A DNA stretch of 64,000 nt from Flavicella marina (GCF_009193215.1 NZ_VYVA01000003.1:372001-436000); one strand, 5' to 3'; positions 17,884 through 26,711 are shown, counted from the stretch's first letter. The notes: generated by a model from the letters alone, not told the origin. Program-made: numbers and translations.

Positions 17884-19467
17884 TTACATTTGGTTTTTAA
17901 AAAGTCTTTCGTCGCAATCAGTGCATTCTAGTCCCATGTCTCTCATTATAAAATAATGGTTTGGGATATCGTTGTTGTACAAATCTTGCGTGGTTTCTAT
18001 AGGACCTAAAAAACTTTTGGTTGAATTGGTAAAATAGAGCGTTATGTTTTTTGGAATTGAAATTGTCACCGATACGGATTCATTTTTACTCAAATGTTTT
18101 TCAGGGCTTAAAAAATAGCCATTCAGTTCGATAGTATTGTCTTTGACAGCATAATTGTATTCAATGTTTTCGGCATTCGAATTTGCCAATTGCCTGTTTT
18201 TACCTTTTGATACTCGTCTAACTTTTATGGTTGCATTGTCTGTATCATTGTAAATAACATCAACAGTTATGTTATTGCAATACAGTTTTTGAACGTCTTT
18301 ATCGTATACATACTCTTGTGATTTTCCACTTCGTAAGAAGTTTTTAAAGAGCAATTCGTCGTTGTTTACCATTTTAATCTGTAATGTGTCATTTACCTGG
18401 TACGCGAATGGTTCTTCTTGTATTTTGGAACCAGAAAACGCTTTTGCTGTACTGTGTTCAATACCGGTAAATATTAAGGCAAGTATGGCAATAATCCAAA
18501 TTCCTAATAGTGTTAGGGAGGTTGGTTTGCTTAGTTGCTTTACTGATGATGAAATAATTCGTAGTCCGAGTAAAAATAGGATTAAGAAAGGGAATCCAAT
18601 AGCGACAAAAATTAATGAAGCCAAGGTCCAGTCTGGAATTATTGAGCTATAAATGAAAGAAGGAATATTTGTAAACGAGTTAGAAATACCCATTAATTCA
18701 ATGCTTCCAAATGAAAAAGCTGCGATTACAAGTGAAATCAAAACTGCTGCGGCAACGAACATAAGAAGCACTCCAATAACCTTTCCGAATATTTTAAATA
18801 GGGTTAGTATTATTTTGCCTAAAGTGTCTAAAAAATTTTGAAATCCTGTTTTTGCTTTGCTGTAATCAGCGTTTTTAATTTTGTCACCAACATTGTTGAA
18901 TTCGGTTCTTATTTTTTTTTCAATATTGTCGATGTTTACAGCTTCACCTTCCATCTCGAGCTTTTCGGCCGTGGTTTTAGCTTCAGGCAACAATATCCAT
19001 AAGATAATATAAACAGGTACCGCAAAACCAATGGTAATGGTAGTTATGATAAATAACAAACGCACCCATATAAATTCGATTCCCAAATAATGACCTAACC
19101 CAGAAGCTACACCACCAAGAAATTTATTTTCTCCATCACGGTATAGTTTTTTAGAATTGGGTTTTGGTCTTTGGTTATTTGTGTTATCGTAACTTTCACC
19201 AGCATCTTCGTAATCTTCGGGTTGTCCCATAATTTTGATGATGTCGTTGATGTCTTGCTCGTTTACAACTTGTCGTTGGTCAACTATTTTTTCAGACAGC
19301 AATTCGCTTATTCTAGCTTCGATATCGGCGATAATTTCATTTTTTCCTTGTGGGTCATCGCTCAATGAACGTGCTATCGATTCGAGATAGTTTTTTAGGA
19401 TTTGATATGCAATTTCATCAATATGGAAAAAGAATCCTCCTAGGTTGATATTTATTGTCTTATTCAT
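17884..19467 (-). CDS. PspC-domain transmembrane protein
   Basis: A 527-residue inner-membrane protein. An N-terminal helical cytoplasmic region (1-100) is followed by a PspC domain (about 108-163: KLYRDGENKFLGGVASGLGHY and a first membrane helix), further membrane helices to about residue 350, and a large extracytoplasmic C-terminal domain. PspC proteins take part in phage-shock-type envelope stress responses, though this long form with padR and DUF2807 partners is a Bacteroidota variant whose signalling is not defined. Gaps of 4 bp on both sides indicate tight cotranscription. Confidence 0.9.
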   Translation of the reverse strand: MNKTININLGGFFFHIDEIAYQILKNYLESIARSLSDDPQGKNEIIADIEARISELLSEKIVDQRQVVNEQDINDIIKIMGQPEDYEDAGESYDNTNNQRPKPNSKKLYRDGENKFLGGVASGLGHYLGIEFIWVRLLFIITTITIGFAVPVYIILWILLPEAKTTAEKLEMEGEAVNIDNIEKKIRTEFNNVGDKIKNADYSKAKTGFQNFLDTLGKIILTLFKIFGKVIGVLLMFVAAAVLISLVIAAFSFGSIELMGISNSFTNIPSFIYSSIIPDWTLASLIFVAIGFPFLILFLLGLRIISSSVKQLSKPTSLTLLGIWIIAILALIFTGIEHSTAKAFSGSKIQEEPFAYQVNDTLQIKMVNNDELLFKNFLRSGKSQEYVYDKDVQKLYCNNITVDVIYNDTDNATIKVRRVSKGKNRQLANSNAENIEYNYAVKDNTIELNGYFLSPEKHLSKNESVSVTISIPKNITLYFTNSTKSFLGPIETTQDLYNNDIPNHYFIMRDMGLECTDCDERLFKNQM

Positions 19468-19471
19468 GTCG

Positions 19472-19804
19472 TTAATTTTTATTGCTGGTAACTTTGTCTA
19501 CCGCATTTGTTAGGTTGTTCCAAGTAGTGTTTAATTCCTTTAAAAAGAGGGTTCCGTTTTCCGTGAGTACATAATATTTTCTAGGTGGGCCAGAGGTAGA
19601 TTCTTCCCAGCGGTAACTGAGTAGGCCTGCGTTTTTAAGCCTAGTCAGCAAAGGGTAAATGGTACCTTCTACAACAATCATTTCTGCTTCTTTTAAAGTA
19701 GATAAGATTTCAGAAGTGTAAGCATCGCCTTTTGCGAGTATTGAAAGGATGCAGTACTCTAGTACTCCCTTTCTCATTTGTGCTTTTGTGTTTTCTATCT
19801 TCAT
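19472..19804 (-). CDS. PadR-family transcriptional regulator
   Basis: A 110-residue winged-helix repressor with the PadR signature: MRKGVLEYCILSILAKGDAY (11-30), IVVEGTIYPLLTRLKNAGLL (43-62) and GPPRKYYVLTENG (72-84). It lacks a C-terminal effector domain, so it is of the short type. Members of this family bind palindromic or repeated operators in their own promoter, and the promoter of this operon contains a 10-bp direct repeat (20241-20250, 20258-20267). It probably represses the DUF4870-padR-pspC-DUF2807 operon (inference). Confidence 0.92.
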   Translation of the reverse strand: MKIENTKAQMRKGVLEYCILSILAKGDAYTSEILSTLKEAEMIVVEGTIYPLLTRLKNAGLLSYRWEESTSGPPRKYYVLTENGTLFLKELNTTWNNLTNAVDKVTSNKN

Positions 19805-19813
19805 TAGGAGTGT

Positions 19814-20197
19814 TTATTTTATAAAGTTGATACTAAAGGGGTAGGTGTAAGCTTCTCCATTTTGAGCTTTAAGAGATGCAATAATTATTAAGGCTAGTTT
19901 ACTGAGTTCGAGTATGGCAATTGACAAGCCAAAAAGGGCTACACCAAATATTCCGAAAAATAATACAATCCCCAATACACTTATCAAAAGAAAACCAGCT
20001 AAGATTAATTCATAGATGCAAATGCTAAGATTAAAATTTACAGCTTCTTTCGCATGGTGCTCTGTAAACGAAGATGGGTTTTTTAATGTTTTCCATAGAA
20101 TTAATGGGATGATAATACTACCTAGAGGAATAAAATACCCTGCCAAGGCAGAAATATGTATTAAAAAGGAATTTGTTTGTTCACTGTTTTTTTGCAT
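19814..20197 (-). CDS. DUF4870 domain membrane protein
   Basis: A 127-residue protein. The ATG at 20195-20197 is chosen because the longer frame runs into the promoter region. Three hydrophobic segments carry the DUF4870 pattern: ISALAGYFIPLGSIIIPLILW near 11-31, the conserved HHAKEAVNFNLS near 42-53, and a final hydrophobic pair. It is the first gene of the padR-pspC operon, 9 bp from padR. Function is unknown, but the family regularly occurs beside envelope-stress genes. Confidence 0.87.
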   Translation of the reverse strand: MQKNSEQTNSFLIHISALAGYFIPLGSIIIPLILWKTLKNPSSFTEHHAKEAVNFNLSICIYELILAGFLLISVLGIVLFFGIFGVALFGLSIAILELSKLALIIIASLKAQNGEAYTYPFSINFIK

Positions 20198-20227
20198 GAT
20201 ACAACTCAATATTAATGTTCTATGGTA

Positions 20228-20267
20228 CAAATATACATACAAACATAGTATTATGCAAAACATAGTA
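20228..20267 (-). promoter_or_regulatory. promoter and candidate PadR operator of the envelope operon
   Basis: On the minus strand, TTG (20256-20258) and TATATTTG (20228-20235) are spaced by 20 bp, a full match to the Bacteroidota -33/-7 consensus. A 10-bp direct repeat, TACTATGTTT in the transcribed orientation, occurs at 20258-20267 and 20241-20250 with a 17-bp period and flanks or covers the -33 box and spacer. A repressor bound there would block sigma factor access. Confidence 0.7.
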
Positions 20268-20417
20268 CTGTTTATTTTTAAATAGTTTTGTGGATTGATC
20301 TGTTTTCTGTAGTGTTTATAGGGGGTTTGGGGTGTGAAAAAAAGATGTGATTATTTGAGCTATTATTAATAAAAGCATTAAAATGGTGAACTCAACTTTT
20401 TTTTTTAACTTAGGTAG

Positions 20418-20876
20418 ATGAAGTTTACACCGTCTTTGTTAAATCGATTTGTATTATTTAAAATACCTTCTGCTTATATTTCAGGTGTAAGAGTTAGTGG
20501 TGTATATGAAGATAGAATTGTTGTGTCTGTACAACATAGATGGATCAACCAAAATCCATTCAAATCGATGTATTGGGCAACACAAGGTATGGCATCTGAA
20601 TTGGCTACAGGAGTACTGATGATGAAAAGTATACAAGCAACTGGAAAAAAAATATCAATGTTAGTTGTGGGACAGAGTGGTGTTTTTATAAAAAAAGCCA
20701 AAGGAAAAATTGTGTTTGAGTGTAAGGAAAATGATATTATTCAGTCTGCAATAAAAAAAGCCATTGTTTCAGAAGAAGCACAGATACTTGTTTTGTCGTC
20801 AAGAGGTAAAGATGAGTCTGGTGATGTGGTATCTGAGTTTGAATATCAATGGAGTATCAAAGTAAAAAAAACATGA
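20418..20876 (+). CDS. DUF4442 (hotdog-fold) protein
   Basis: A 152-residue protein of the DUF4442 family, which has a hotdog fold related to acyl-CoA thioesterases. Recognisable segments are RWINQNPFKSMYWATQGMASELATG (about 41-65) and VGQSGVFIKKAKGKI (about 84-98). Enzymatic activity has not been assigned to the family. The gene is a single rightward unit from the region beside the padR promoter. Its TGA overlaps the ATG of the following lipoprotein gene (ATGA), so that gene depends on it for translation. Confidence 0.85.
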   Translation: MKFTPSLLNRFVLFKIPSAYISGVRVSGVYEDRIVVSVQHRWINQNPFKSMYWATQGMASELATGVLMMKSIQATGKKISMLVVGQSGVFIKKAKGKIVFECKENDIIQSAIKKAIVSEEAQILVLSSRGKDESGDVVSEFEYQWSIKVKKT

Positions 20877-21606
20877 AAAAATTATTGCTTCTCGTATTGG
20901 TCTTATGTGTAGCGTGTGCTAAAGACAATATAGAAACTTATGAGACGCTGAACGAATACGTTGATTTGAACTCTCTAAACTCAAAAGATCATGTGATTGC
21001 TTGTGCTGCCAGTAAAGCTGATAATTCGAATACTGTTTTTGTGTTTTTTTACCCTGTACCAGGTGCAACAGATTTTAAATATTTTGAAACTGAAAATACC
21101 GATGTAGAAAAGAGTGATTTAACGTTGTATTCAGAGGTTGATTTGTCTGTTGAGCCTGTTTTAATGGGTATCTGCAACGTTTTGTTAGAAACTCAGAACA
21201 AGAAGTATGGTGTACTGTTACGTATAAAGTAGCAGGTGAGTTGAGAATGGCACAACCTATTCGATTGAAACATCAAACATACGAGACCGAATGGTCTGAT
21301 GAAGTTCAAATCGCATATTCAGAAAATAGTAAACCAACGTTTTCATGGCAAGATGGCTTGATAGATGACAATGCTATTTACTTTCAGGTAGTGACAAATG
21401 GTCAAAACGATTTACTGTCTGGGACCTATACCTATGATAAGAGTTTTGCATATTACGACGTATCCAATGTAGTATTGAATGTTACAAGAGAAGAGCCTCC
21501 AGCATTAGTATTGAATGATGATTATGGATTTACGATGATGGGCGTAAGTTTGGATAATTGGGTCAATCTAGTAATTCAAAAAGATTTTCAAATAGAGGAT
21601 AAGTAA
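20873..21606 (+). pseudogene. lipoprotein gene with a one-base frameshift
   Basis: The frame starts at ATG 20873 (overlapping the DUF4442 stop by 4 bp). It encodes a lipoprotein signal with VLCVACAKD (Cys at residue 17) and reads about 98 codons, then stops prematurely near 21232. The next frame is open from about 21169 through 21606 and reads smoothly across the junction (TYKVAGELRMAQPIRLK after the shift). Adding one G to the GGG run at 21166-21168 restores a single protein of about 244 residues. The intact product would be a small outer-membrane or periplasmic lipoprotein of unknown function. This is either a genuine recent mutation or a sequencing error in a homopolymer. Confidence 0.75.
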
Positions 21607-21625
21607 TTCTATATTTTCAGCAAGA

Positions 21626-22336
21626 TTATTCGTCCTCGGTTGCTGCTTTTATTTTTTCAATGAAAGAGTTTAATTCTTTTCCATATCTAGAATTTTTAAT
21701 CTCTTCAGTTAGCGAGTTGTTTATCGTATCCAATAATTTGATGTTCGCATCAGCTAATTGTGTCAGTGCTATATATGGTGCAACTTCAGAGTCTTTATTG
21801 TGAACAGCAAAATTGGTCGTGTATAAATATTTTCTTCGTAATATTTGTTTCGATTTTTCAGCAAGTTGCTCCAATTTTTCTTGATTTTTTTCTTTTTCAG
21901 CTTCAAAATTATCTTTGATCATGTCAAGATTCTGATTTTGGAATTTTGACGATATTTTGTTGTATTCATCTAATATTTCTTGATTTTCTGAACCAGAAAT
22001 TTTAGCTCTTAGTACAAAGTTGTCAAGTTGCGTATGGATGCTAATTTCACCAGTATCTCCAAAAAACGGAATTGTATTTTCGCTGTTTTTGTTCAAAGAA
22101 AGAAAGTAAAGTTCCCCACTGTTTTTTTTAGAGGTTAGGCTGTAATTTGCAGTACCGTCTAAATAAATCGAATCTACAGTAGAAAGAACACCCTCTTCTA
22201 TTTTTTGTAAATACAGCGTTCCTTTTTTCAAACCAATAATCTCACCTTTAACAATCATGGTGTTTTTGGAATTGTCTTTAGAGCAAGACATTATCAAAAA
22301 TGTAGAAATAAAAGTTAAGAGAATAAGTTTTTTCAT
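21626..22336 (-). CDS. DUF4369 domain lipoprotein
   Basis: A 236-residue lipoprotein with lipobox LIMSC (Cys18). The N-terminal DUF4369 region (about 25-115: VKGEIIGLKKGTLYLQKI, then FFGDTGEISIHTQLD) is the beta-rich domain that often precedes a thioredoxin domain in Bacteroidota thiol:disulfide proteins. Here the C-terminal half is helical and Lys/Glu-rich and carries no CxxC, so the thioredoxin part is absent. Its function is unknown. It lies 22 bp before the HAD phosphatase gene's end on the same strand, so the two are probably cotranscribed. Confidence 0.85.
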   Translation of the reverse strand: MKKLILLTFISTFLIMSCSKDNSKNTMIVKGEIIGLKKGTLYLQKIEEGVLSTVDSIYLDGTANYSLTSKKNSGELYFLSLNKNSENTIPFFGDTGEISIHTQLDNFVLRAKISGSENQEILDEYNKISSKFQNQNLDMIKDNFEAEKEKNQEKLEQLAEKSKQILRRKYLYTTNFAVHNKDSEVAPYIALTQLADANIKLLDTINNSLTEEIKNSRYGKELNSFIEKIKAATEDE

Positions 22337-22358
22337 TGTTGTTTAGTTTAATGGTTTG

Positions 22359-23168
22359 TTATAAGTGTTTTTCGATAGCTTTTGCTACACCATCGTTGTG
22401 GTTGGTGTCTGAGATGTCATTTGCAATTGCCAATACTTCTTCTTTGGCGTTTTTTACTGCAACTCCCATTTTTACCGCTTTCAGCATTTCAATATCGTTA
22501 TAATTATCGCCAAATGCAATACAGTTTTCCAAACTTAATGCATCGTAACTGTTTTGTAGCAGTGTTTTGATTCCTGTAAGCTTCGAGATTTCTTTATTTG
22601 CAATTTCTATATAGGTGTCTTTAGAACGGTATAGGTGTAATTGATCGGGGTAAGCGGCAGATAGTTTTTCCATTACAATGTCTAAAGCTTCTTTGTCTCC
22701 CATACACATTACTTTATGTGCTCCTTTGTTGTCGTTTTTCCAGCTCGATAATACTTCTTCTATAGGCTTGATAGTAGGAGTTACCTTTGTGTTGTTTTCT
22801 TCACGTTTAGCCCAAAAGTCCATGTTTTCTACATACCAATCATCGTTGTTGTATAGACTGATGTGGAATTTTTTATCTGTATTTAAAAGTGCAATATCTT
22901 CTAATATAGAAGTCGGGATTTCAGTGGAGTGAATACTTTTGCCATCAACCAATACCAATCCTCCATTGTAACAGATAATAGGTGTGTTTTTGATATTTAA
23001 ATCTTCTTGAATGTGATACATTGCACTTGGCATTCTTGAGGAAATCAAGATAAATGGTATGTCCTTTTTGTTGATTCTTGCAACTTCGTTTTTTAATGCC
23101 GCAGATGGTACTCTTTCTTTGTTTAATAAAGTTCCATCGATGTCGGTAAAAGCAATCTTTAAACTCAT
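22359..23168 (-). CDS. HAD-superfamily (Cof-type) hydrolase
   Basis: A 269-residue phosphatase of HAD class IIB. Motif I DIDGTL (residues 8-13, nucleophile Asp8), motif II Ser in ILISSRM (near 41-47), a Lys-containing motif III, and motif IV FGDNYNDIEML near 219-229 are all visible. It probably dephosphorylates sugar phosphates or similar small metabolites in the cytoplasm; family members are promiscuous and the substrate cannot be read off. It sits 17 bp upstream of the DUF4177-like gene's stop and is probably in the same leftward transcript. Confidence 0.92.
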   Translation of the reverse strand: MSLKIAFTDIDGTLLNKERVPSAALKNEVARINKKDIPFILISSRMPSAMYHIQEDLNIKNTPIICYNGGLVLVDGKSIHSTEIPTSILEDIALLNTDKKFHISLYNNDDWYVENMDFWAKREENNTKVTPTIKPIEEVLSSWKNDNKGAHKVMCMGDKEALDIVMEKLSAAYPDQLHLYRSKDTYIEIANKEISKLTGIKTLLQNSYDALSLENCIAFGDNYNDIEMLKAVKMGVAVKNAKEEVLAIANDISDTNHNDGVAKAIEKHL

Positions 23169-23185
23169 AAGTGTTTTGTGTTCTA

Positions 23186-23353
23186 TTAAGCTTTGTCTTT
23201 GTCTCTTTCTAATACAGCTTTAACAATTCCTCTGTGAACAAATGTATTCACAACTCTCCAACCTGTTTTAGCATAACTATTTAATAAGTTCTCAAAGTCA
23301 GCATCCTTTTTTATTGGCGTGCTTTTCTGCTTAATGAATTTGTATTCTTTCAT
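23186..23353 (-). CDS. small DUF4177-like protein, 55 residues
   Basis: A short reading frame, ATG at 23351-23353 to TAA at 23186-23188. The product begins MKEYKFIKQK, continues with FENLLNSYAKTGWRVVNTFV and ends VKAVLERDKDKA. The pattern 'Y-K/F ... LN-x-Y/A-x-x-GWRVV ... V-x-x-x-x-x-x-x-A-V-L-E-R' is that of DUF4177 proteins, which are small single-domain alpha/beta proteins of unknown function. Codon use and the tight fit (17 bp to the HAD gene, 24 bp to the DUF1456 gene) support a real gene. Confidence 0.78.
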   Translation of the reverse strand: MKEYKFIKQKSTPIKKDADFENLLNSYAKTGWRVVNTFVHRGIVKAVLERDKDKA

Positions 23354-23377
23354 AAGAGGGGGGTTTTTAAATTGAAA

Positions 23378-23611
23378 TTATTTTTTTTTCGGAGGCATTG
23401 GGCCTCTTTTGTGGATGATCAAACCGTTTAAAAAGTTTCGTAAAAACTGATCTTTACATTCCATAAATTTAGGGTGCTCTTCATTGCGGTACAAAGCATT
23501 GATTTCACTTTTTGTCACCTTAAAATCAACCAATCCCATAATCTCTACGATATCGGTGTCTTTTAGTTGTAAGGCTACTCTTAATTTTTTTAAGATGTCG
23601 TTATTTGTCAT
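23378..23611 (-). CDS. DUF1456 (YehS-like) protein, single-domain form
   Basis: A 77-residue protein that starts MTNNDILKKLRVALQLKD and contains LRNFLNGLIIHKRG near residue 57. This is the DUF1456 pattern. The family prototype YehS has two tandem copies of this domain (about 150 residues); here only one is present and the protein ends in a Lys-rich tail (MPPKKK). The short form is not obviously truncated, because start, stop and spacing are normal. Function is unknown. Confidence 0.82.
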   Translation of the reverse strand: MTNNDILKKLRVALQLKDTDIVEIMGLVDFKVTKSEINALYRNEEHPKFMECKDQFLRNFLNGLIIHKRGPMPPKKK

Positions 23612-23671
23612 GATAATTTCTTGAATTGCAAATATAGTTAATTAGATTTGTTGAGATTAGATTTTAAAGAG

Positions 23672-24370
23672 ATGAAAAATAACAAACTATTTTATGGTCG
23701 TTGCCTTTTTTTTGGGCTGCTTTTATTTATGAATTCTATCCTATTTGGGCAAGAAGTTAATAGACCGGATGGCTTTAAAGAAATCAAAAAAGAAATACCC
23801 TCGGTGATTTTAGAAATCAGGTATTTTGGGAGCCATAACTTTATAGGAAAGCCGATTGATGGATATCAAAAATCAACGGCTATTTTATCTGATCAGGCAA
23901 TTGTTGCGTTAAAAAAAGCAGCTGCCGATATAGCATCAAAAGGAATGGTGTTTAAAATTTTTGATGGGTATAGACCTCAAAGAGCAGTGAATCATTTTGT
24001 GCGTTGGGCAAAAGATGAAAAAGATACTTTGATGAAATCAGAATTTTATCCTGATGTAGCGAAAAAAGATTTGTTTGAATTAGATTATATAGCTTCTAAA
24101 TCAGGACATACAAGAGGTAGTACTTTAGATTTGACTTTGGTATACCGCACAACAGGAAAAGAAGTTGATATGGGGAGCCCTTATGATTTTTTTGGAAAAA
24201 TCTCTTGGCCTTTCGATACATCAATCACTAAAAAACAGCAAGAAAACAGGATGTTGTTGAGAGAAGTGATGTTACAAAATGGCTTCAAACCCTATCAGTG
24301 TGAGTGGTGGCATTTTACATTAAATAATGAACCTTACCCTGATACATATTTTGATTTTCCGGTAGAATAA
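23672..24370 (+). CDS. D-Ala-D-Ala dipeptidase, VanX/M15D family
   Basis: A 232-residue exported enzyme starting at ATG 23672, preceded by AAAGAG. The signal peptide is hydrophobic to about residue 20 (cleavage near LFGQ). VanX-type motifs are complete: DGYRPQRA, zinc-ligand motif SGHTRGSTLDL (SxHxxGxxxD) and EWWHF near the C-terminus. Such enzymes hydrolyse D-alanyl-D-alanine and in most bacteria serve in cell-wall turnover or nutrient recycling rather than vancomycin resistance; no vanH/vanA partners are present. It converges with the AlkD-like gene with no base between the two stop codons. Confidence 0.93.
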   Translation: MKNNKLFYGRCLFFGLLLFMNSILFGQEVNRPDGFKEIKKEIPSVILEIRYFGSHNFIGKPIDGYQKSTAILSDQAIVALKKAAADIASKGMVFKIFDGYRPQRAVNHFVRWAKDEKDTLMKSEFYPDVAKKDLFELDYIASKSGHTRGSTLDLTLVYRTTGKEVDMGSPYDFFGKISWPFDTSITKKQQENRMLLREVMLQNGFKPYQCEWWHFTLNNEPYPDTYFDFPVE

Positions 24371-25477
24371 TCAAGAAGTAAGTTCAAATGCTTTCGACTC
24401 CATTTCGATTCCGTTGATTACAAGACTTATGCCATGTGTTCCAGGATAATATGTTCTCGTACTGATGATTTTAAACGAATGATTCCGTGTATACTCAAGC
24501 GTTTGTCCTTGTGTTAGATCTCGTTCAGAAATTTTGAATATTTTTTTAGAAAGTTTTCCGTTTGCCAATAAAAAGTGCACAAAATATTCTAAGCGAACTT
24601 TTTGTGATTTTTTTGAAATATTTTGAATTTTAAATTCAAACGTAAGTGCATCTCCGACAGCTACTTTTTGGTTTCGTAAATTAAAAGCACTCGTGTTAAA
24701 ATTTTCAATTGCTGGATAACCAAATAATTGTAGTGCTTGTGTATTTCCTTTTTTTAATAAAGTTCTCGCAGCATGTTTTACCAGCCAATCTCTTTCATCA
24801 GAAAATCCATTCCACTTACTTAATATTTTTAATATTGCTTCTGGATGATCTTTCGAAATGTCGTTGAGGTTGTTTGCTACACTTCTTCTTACATATAATG
24901 ATGTGTCGTCTTTTAAATTTTCCAATATCGGATAGATAGGTGTAGGATCCTTTTTTAGAAAAGGCAAGCCCATTCCCCATGGCAATCTTGGCCTACAGCC
25001 TTCAGATGCCAATCTTCGTACCGATGGGTGTTTGTGTTTGCTCCATGCTACTAATTTTTTAAATGTTTCCGTAGGAAATTTTAATAAATAGGGGCGTATG
25101 GCAAATTCACAACTGGCCAAAATGGTTACTTTTTCTATAGCGCGTAATGAATCGTCAAGATGTCCTAGCCCGTAAATTTCTATATAATCACATAAGACCA
25201 AATATTCAAATGTATCTTGTTTGTTTTGGTTGATACGAATGTCTTCAGAAATGGCCACAATGCATTTTAAATTTTCTTTGACATCTTCTGTCAACTGCTC
25301 GTTTAAGGCATATGCTATATGTTTTATTCTAGGTTTGAGTTCTAAGTTTTTCCAATTTTTGTCGAATACAGTTTTCAAAAACAACTCATGGTTAAAATTC
25401 GCAATATGCATAGCACATATTTCTCCAAAGGGAATAACGAAAGTTTCGTTGAATAGATTTTTTAGAGGCTCAGCCAT
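24371..25477 (-). CDS. AlkD-like HEAT-repeat DNA alkylation repair protein
   Basis: A 368-residue protein. The first 240 residues are helical repeats of the AlkD/HEAT-like type, with recognisable blocks VAWSKHKHPSVRRLASEG, LKDDTSLYVRRSVANNLND and DWLVKHAARTLLKKG. Roughly 100 beta-rich C-terminal residues follow. It belongs to the family annotated as DNA alkylation repair protein; AlkD-type glycosylases remove 3- and 7-alkylated purines. Whether this member is active is unknown. Its start is 2 bp from the end of the acyl-CoA dehydrogenase gene, so the two form an operon. Confidence 0.85.
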   Translation of the reverse strand: MAEPLKNLFNETFVIPFGEICAMHIANFNHELFLKTVFDKNWKNLELKPRIKHIAYALNEQLTEDVKENLKCIVAISEDIRINQNKQDTFEYLVLCDYIEIYGLGHLDDSLRAIEKVTILASCEFAIRPYLLKFPTETFKKLVAWSKHKHPSVRRLASEGCRPRLPWGMGLPFLKKDPTPIYPILENLKDDTSLYVRRSVANNLNDISKDHPEAILKILSKWNGFSDERDWLVKHAARTLLKKGNTQALQLFGYPAIENFNTSAFNLRNQKVAVGDALTFEFKIQNISKKSQKVRLEYFVHFLLANGKLSKKIFKISERDLTQGQTLEYTRNHSFKIISTRTYYPGTHGISLVINGIEMESKAFELTS

Positions 25478-25479
25478 AT

Positions 25480-26622
25480 TTAATCTTTTAATACTGCTCT
25501 AGAAATAACGATTTTTTGAATTTCAGAGGTTCCTTCGTAAATCTGGGTGATTTTGGCATCTCGCATCATACGTTCGACATGGTATTCTTTTACGAATCCA
25601 TAACCTCCGTGAATTTGAACCGCTTCTGTGGTAATTTTCATACAAGTGTCTGCACAGTATAATTTTGCCATCGAACTCGATAAATCATAATTTAATCCCT
25701 GATCTTTTTCCCAGGCCGCTTTCATACATAAAAACCTTCCAGCTTCAATTTCTGTTGCCATGTCGGCTAGTTTAAAAGCAATTGCTTGATGTTTGCTAAT
25801 TTCTTTTCCGAAAGCTTTACGTTCTTTACTGTATTGAAGAGAGAGTTCGTACGCTCCACCAGAAATCCCCAATGCTTGAGCGGCAATACCGATTCTACCT
25901 CCAGATAAGGTTTCCATTGCAAATCGAAACCCAAATCCGTCATCACCAATTCTATTTTCTTTAGGTACCTTAACATCTGTGAATAACAATGAATGCGTGT
26001 CTGAACCTCGTATGCCTAGTTTGTTTTCTTTTTTACCTATTTTAAAACCAGGCGTGTCTTTTTCAACGATAAAAACATTGATACCTTTGTGGGCTTTTGA
26101 AACATCGGTTTGAGCTATAACTAAATAGATACTTGCATTCCCTCCGTTTGTAATCCAGTTTTTAACACCGTTAAGCTCGTAATAATCTCCTTTGTCTATA
26201 GCGGTGGTCTTTTGCGAAGTGGCATCGCTACCAGCTTCGGGTTCACTCAAGCAGAAAGCACCTAGTACTTCGCCACTTGCAAGTGGTTTTAGATATTTTT
26301 GTTTTTGTGCTTCTGTACCGTATTTTTCTAAACCCCAACAAACCAAAGAATTATTAGCCGACATGGCTACGCCAGCCGACGCATCAATCTTAGAAATCTC
26401 TTCAATGGCAAGTACATAAGATATGGTGTCCATACCACCCCCGCCATATTCAGGAGCAACCATCATTCCCATAAATCCCATTTCGCCCATTTTTTTTATT
26501 TGTTCATGCGGAAAGGTTTGATTTTCATCTCGTTCAATAACGCCAGGTAATAATTCTGCTTTTGCAAAATCTCTTGCGGCATCTCGTATCATTATGTGTT
26601 CTTCAGACAATTGAAAGTTCAT
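25480..26622 (-). CDS. acyl-CoA dehydrogenase
   Basis: A 380-residue flavoenzyme of normal length that catalyses the FAD-dependent alpha-beta dehydrogenation of acyl-CoA esters. Signature segments are CLSEPEAGSDA near residue 128, NGVKNWITNGG near 151, and the second signature QIHGGYGFVKEYHVERMMRDAKITQIYEG near the C-terminus, where Glu363 in YEGTSEIQ is in the position of the short-chain and butyryl-CoA dehydrogenase catalytic base. Substrate chain length is not decidable from the sequence. It is the first gene of a two-gene unit with the AlkD-like gene and diverges from anmK. Confidence 0.95.
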   Translation of the reverse strand: MNFQLSEEHIMIRDAARDFAKAELLPGVIERDENQTFPHEQIKKMGEMGFMGMMVAPEYGGGGMDTISYVLAIEEISKIDASAGVAMSANNSLVCWGLEKYGTEAQKQKYLKPLASGEVLGAFCLSEPEAGSDATSQKTTAIDKGDYYELNGVKNWITNGGNASIYLVIAQTDVSKAHKGINVFIVEKDTPGFKIGKKENKLGIRGSDTHSLLFTDVKVPKENRIGDDGFGFRFAMETLSGGRIGIAAQALGISGGAYELSLQYSKERKAFGKEISKHQAIAFKLADMATEIEAGRFLCMKAAWEKDQGLNYDLSSSMAKLYCADTCMKITTEAVQIHGGYGFVKEYHVERMMRDAKITQIYEGTSEIQKIVISRAVLKD

Positions 26623-26711
26623 GGAATATTTTTTTAGAAATTCAATATAGTAATTTTTAAAAGTGCTTTTTATTTTTAAATCATTTTTTTAAGTCTGTGA
26701 AACTAAAAAAC

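Noticed and set aside
23672-24370. Vancomycin resistance gene vanX
   Set aside because: The protein is a VanX-type dipeptidase with a signal peptide, but no vanH, vanA or vanRS genes are present, so a cell-wall turnover or nutrition role is more likely.
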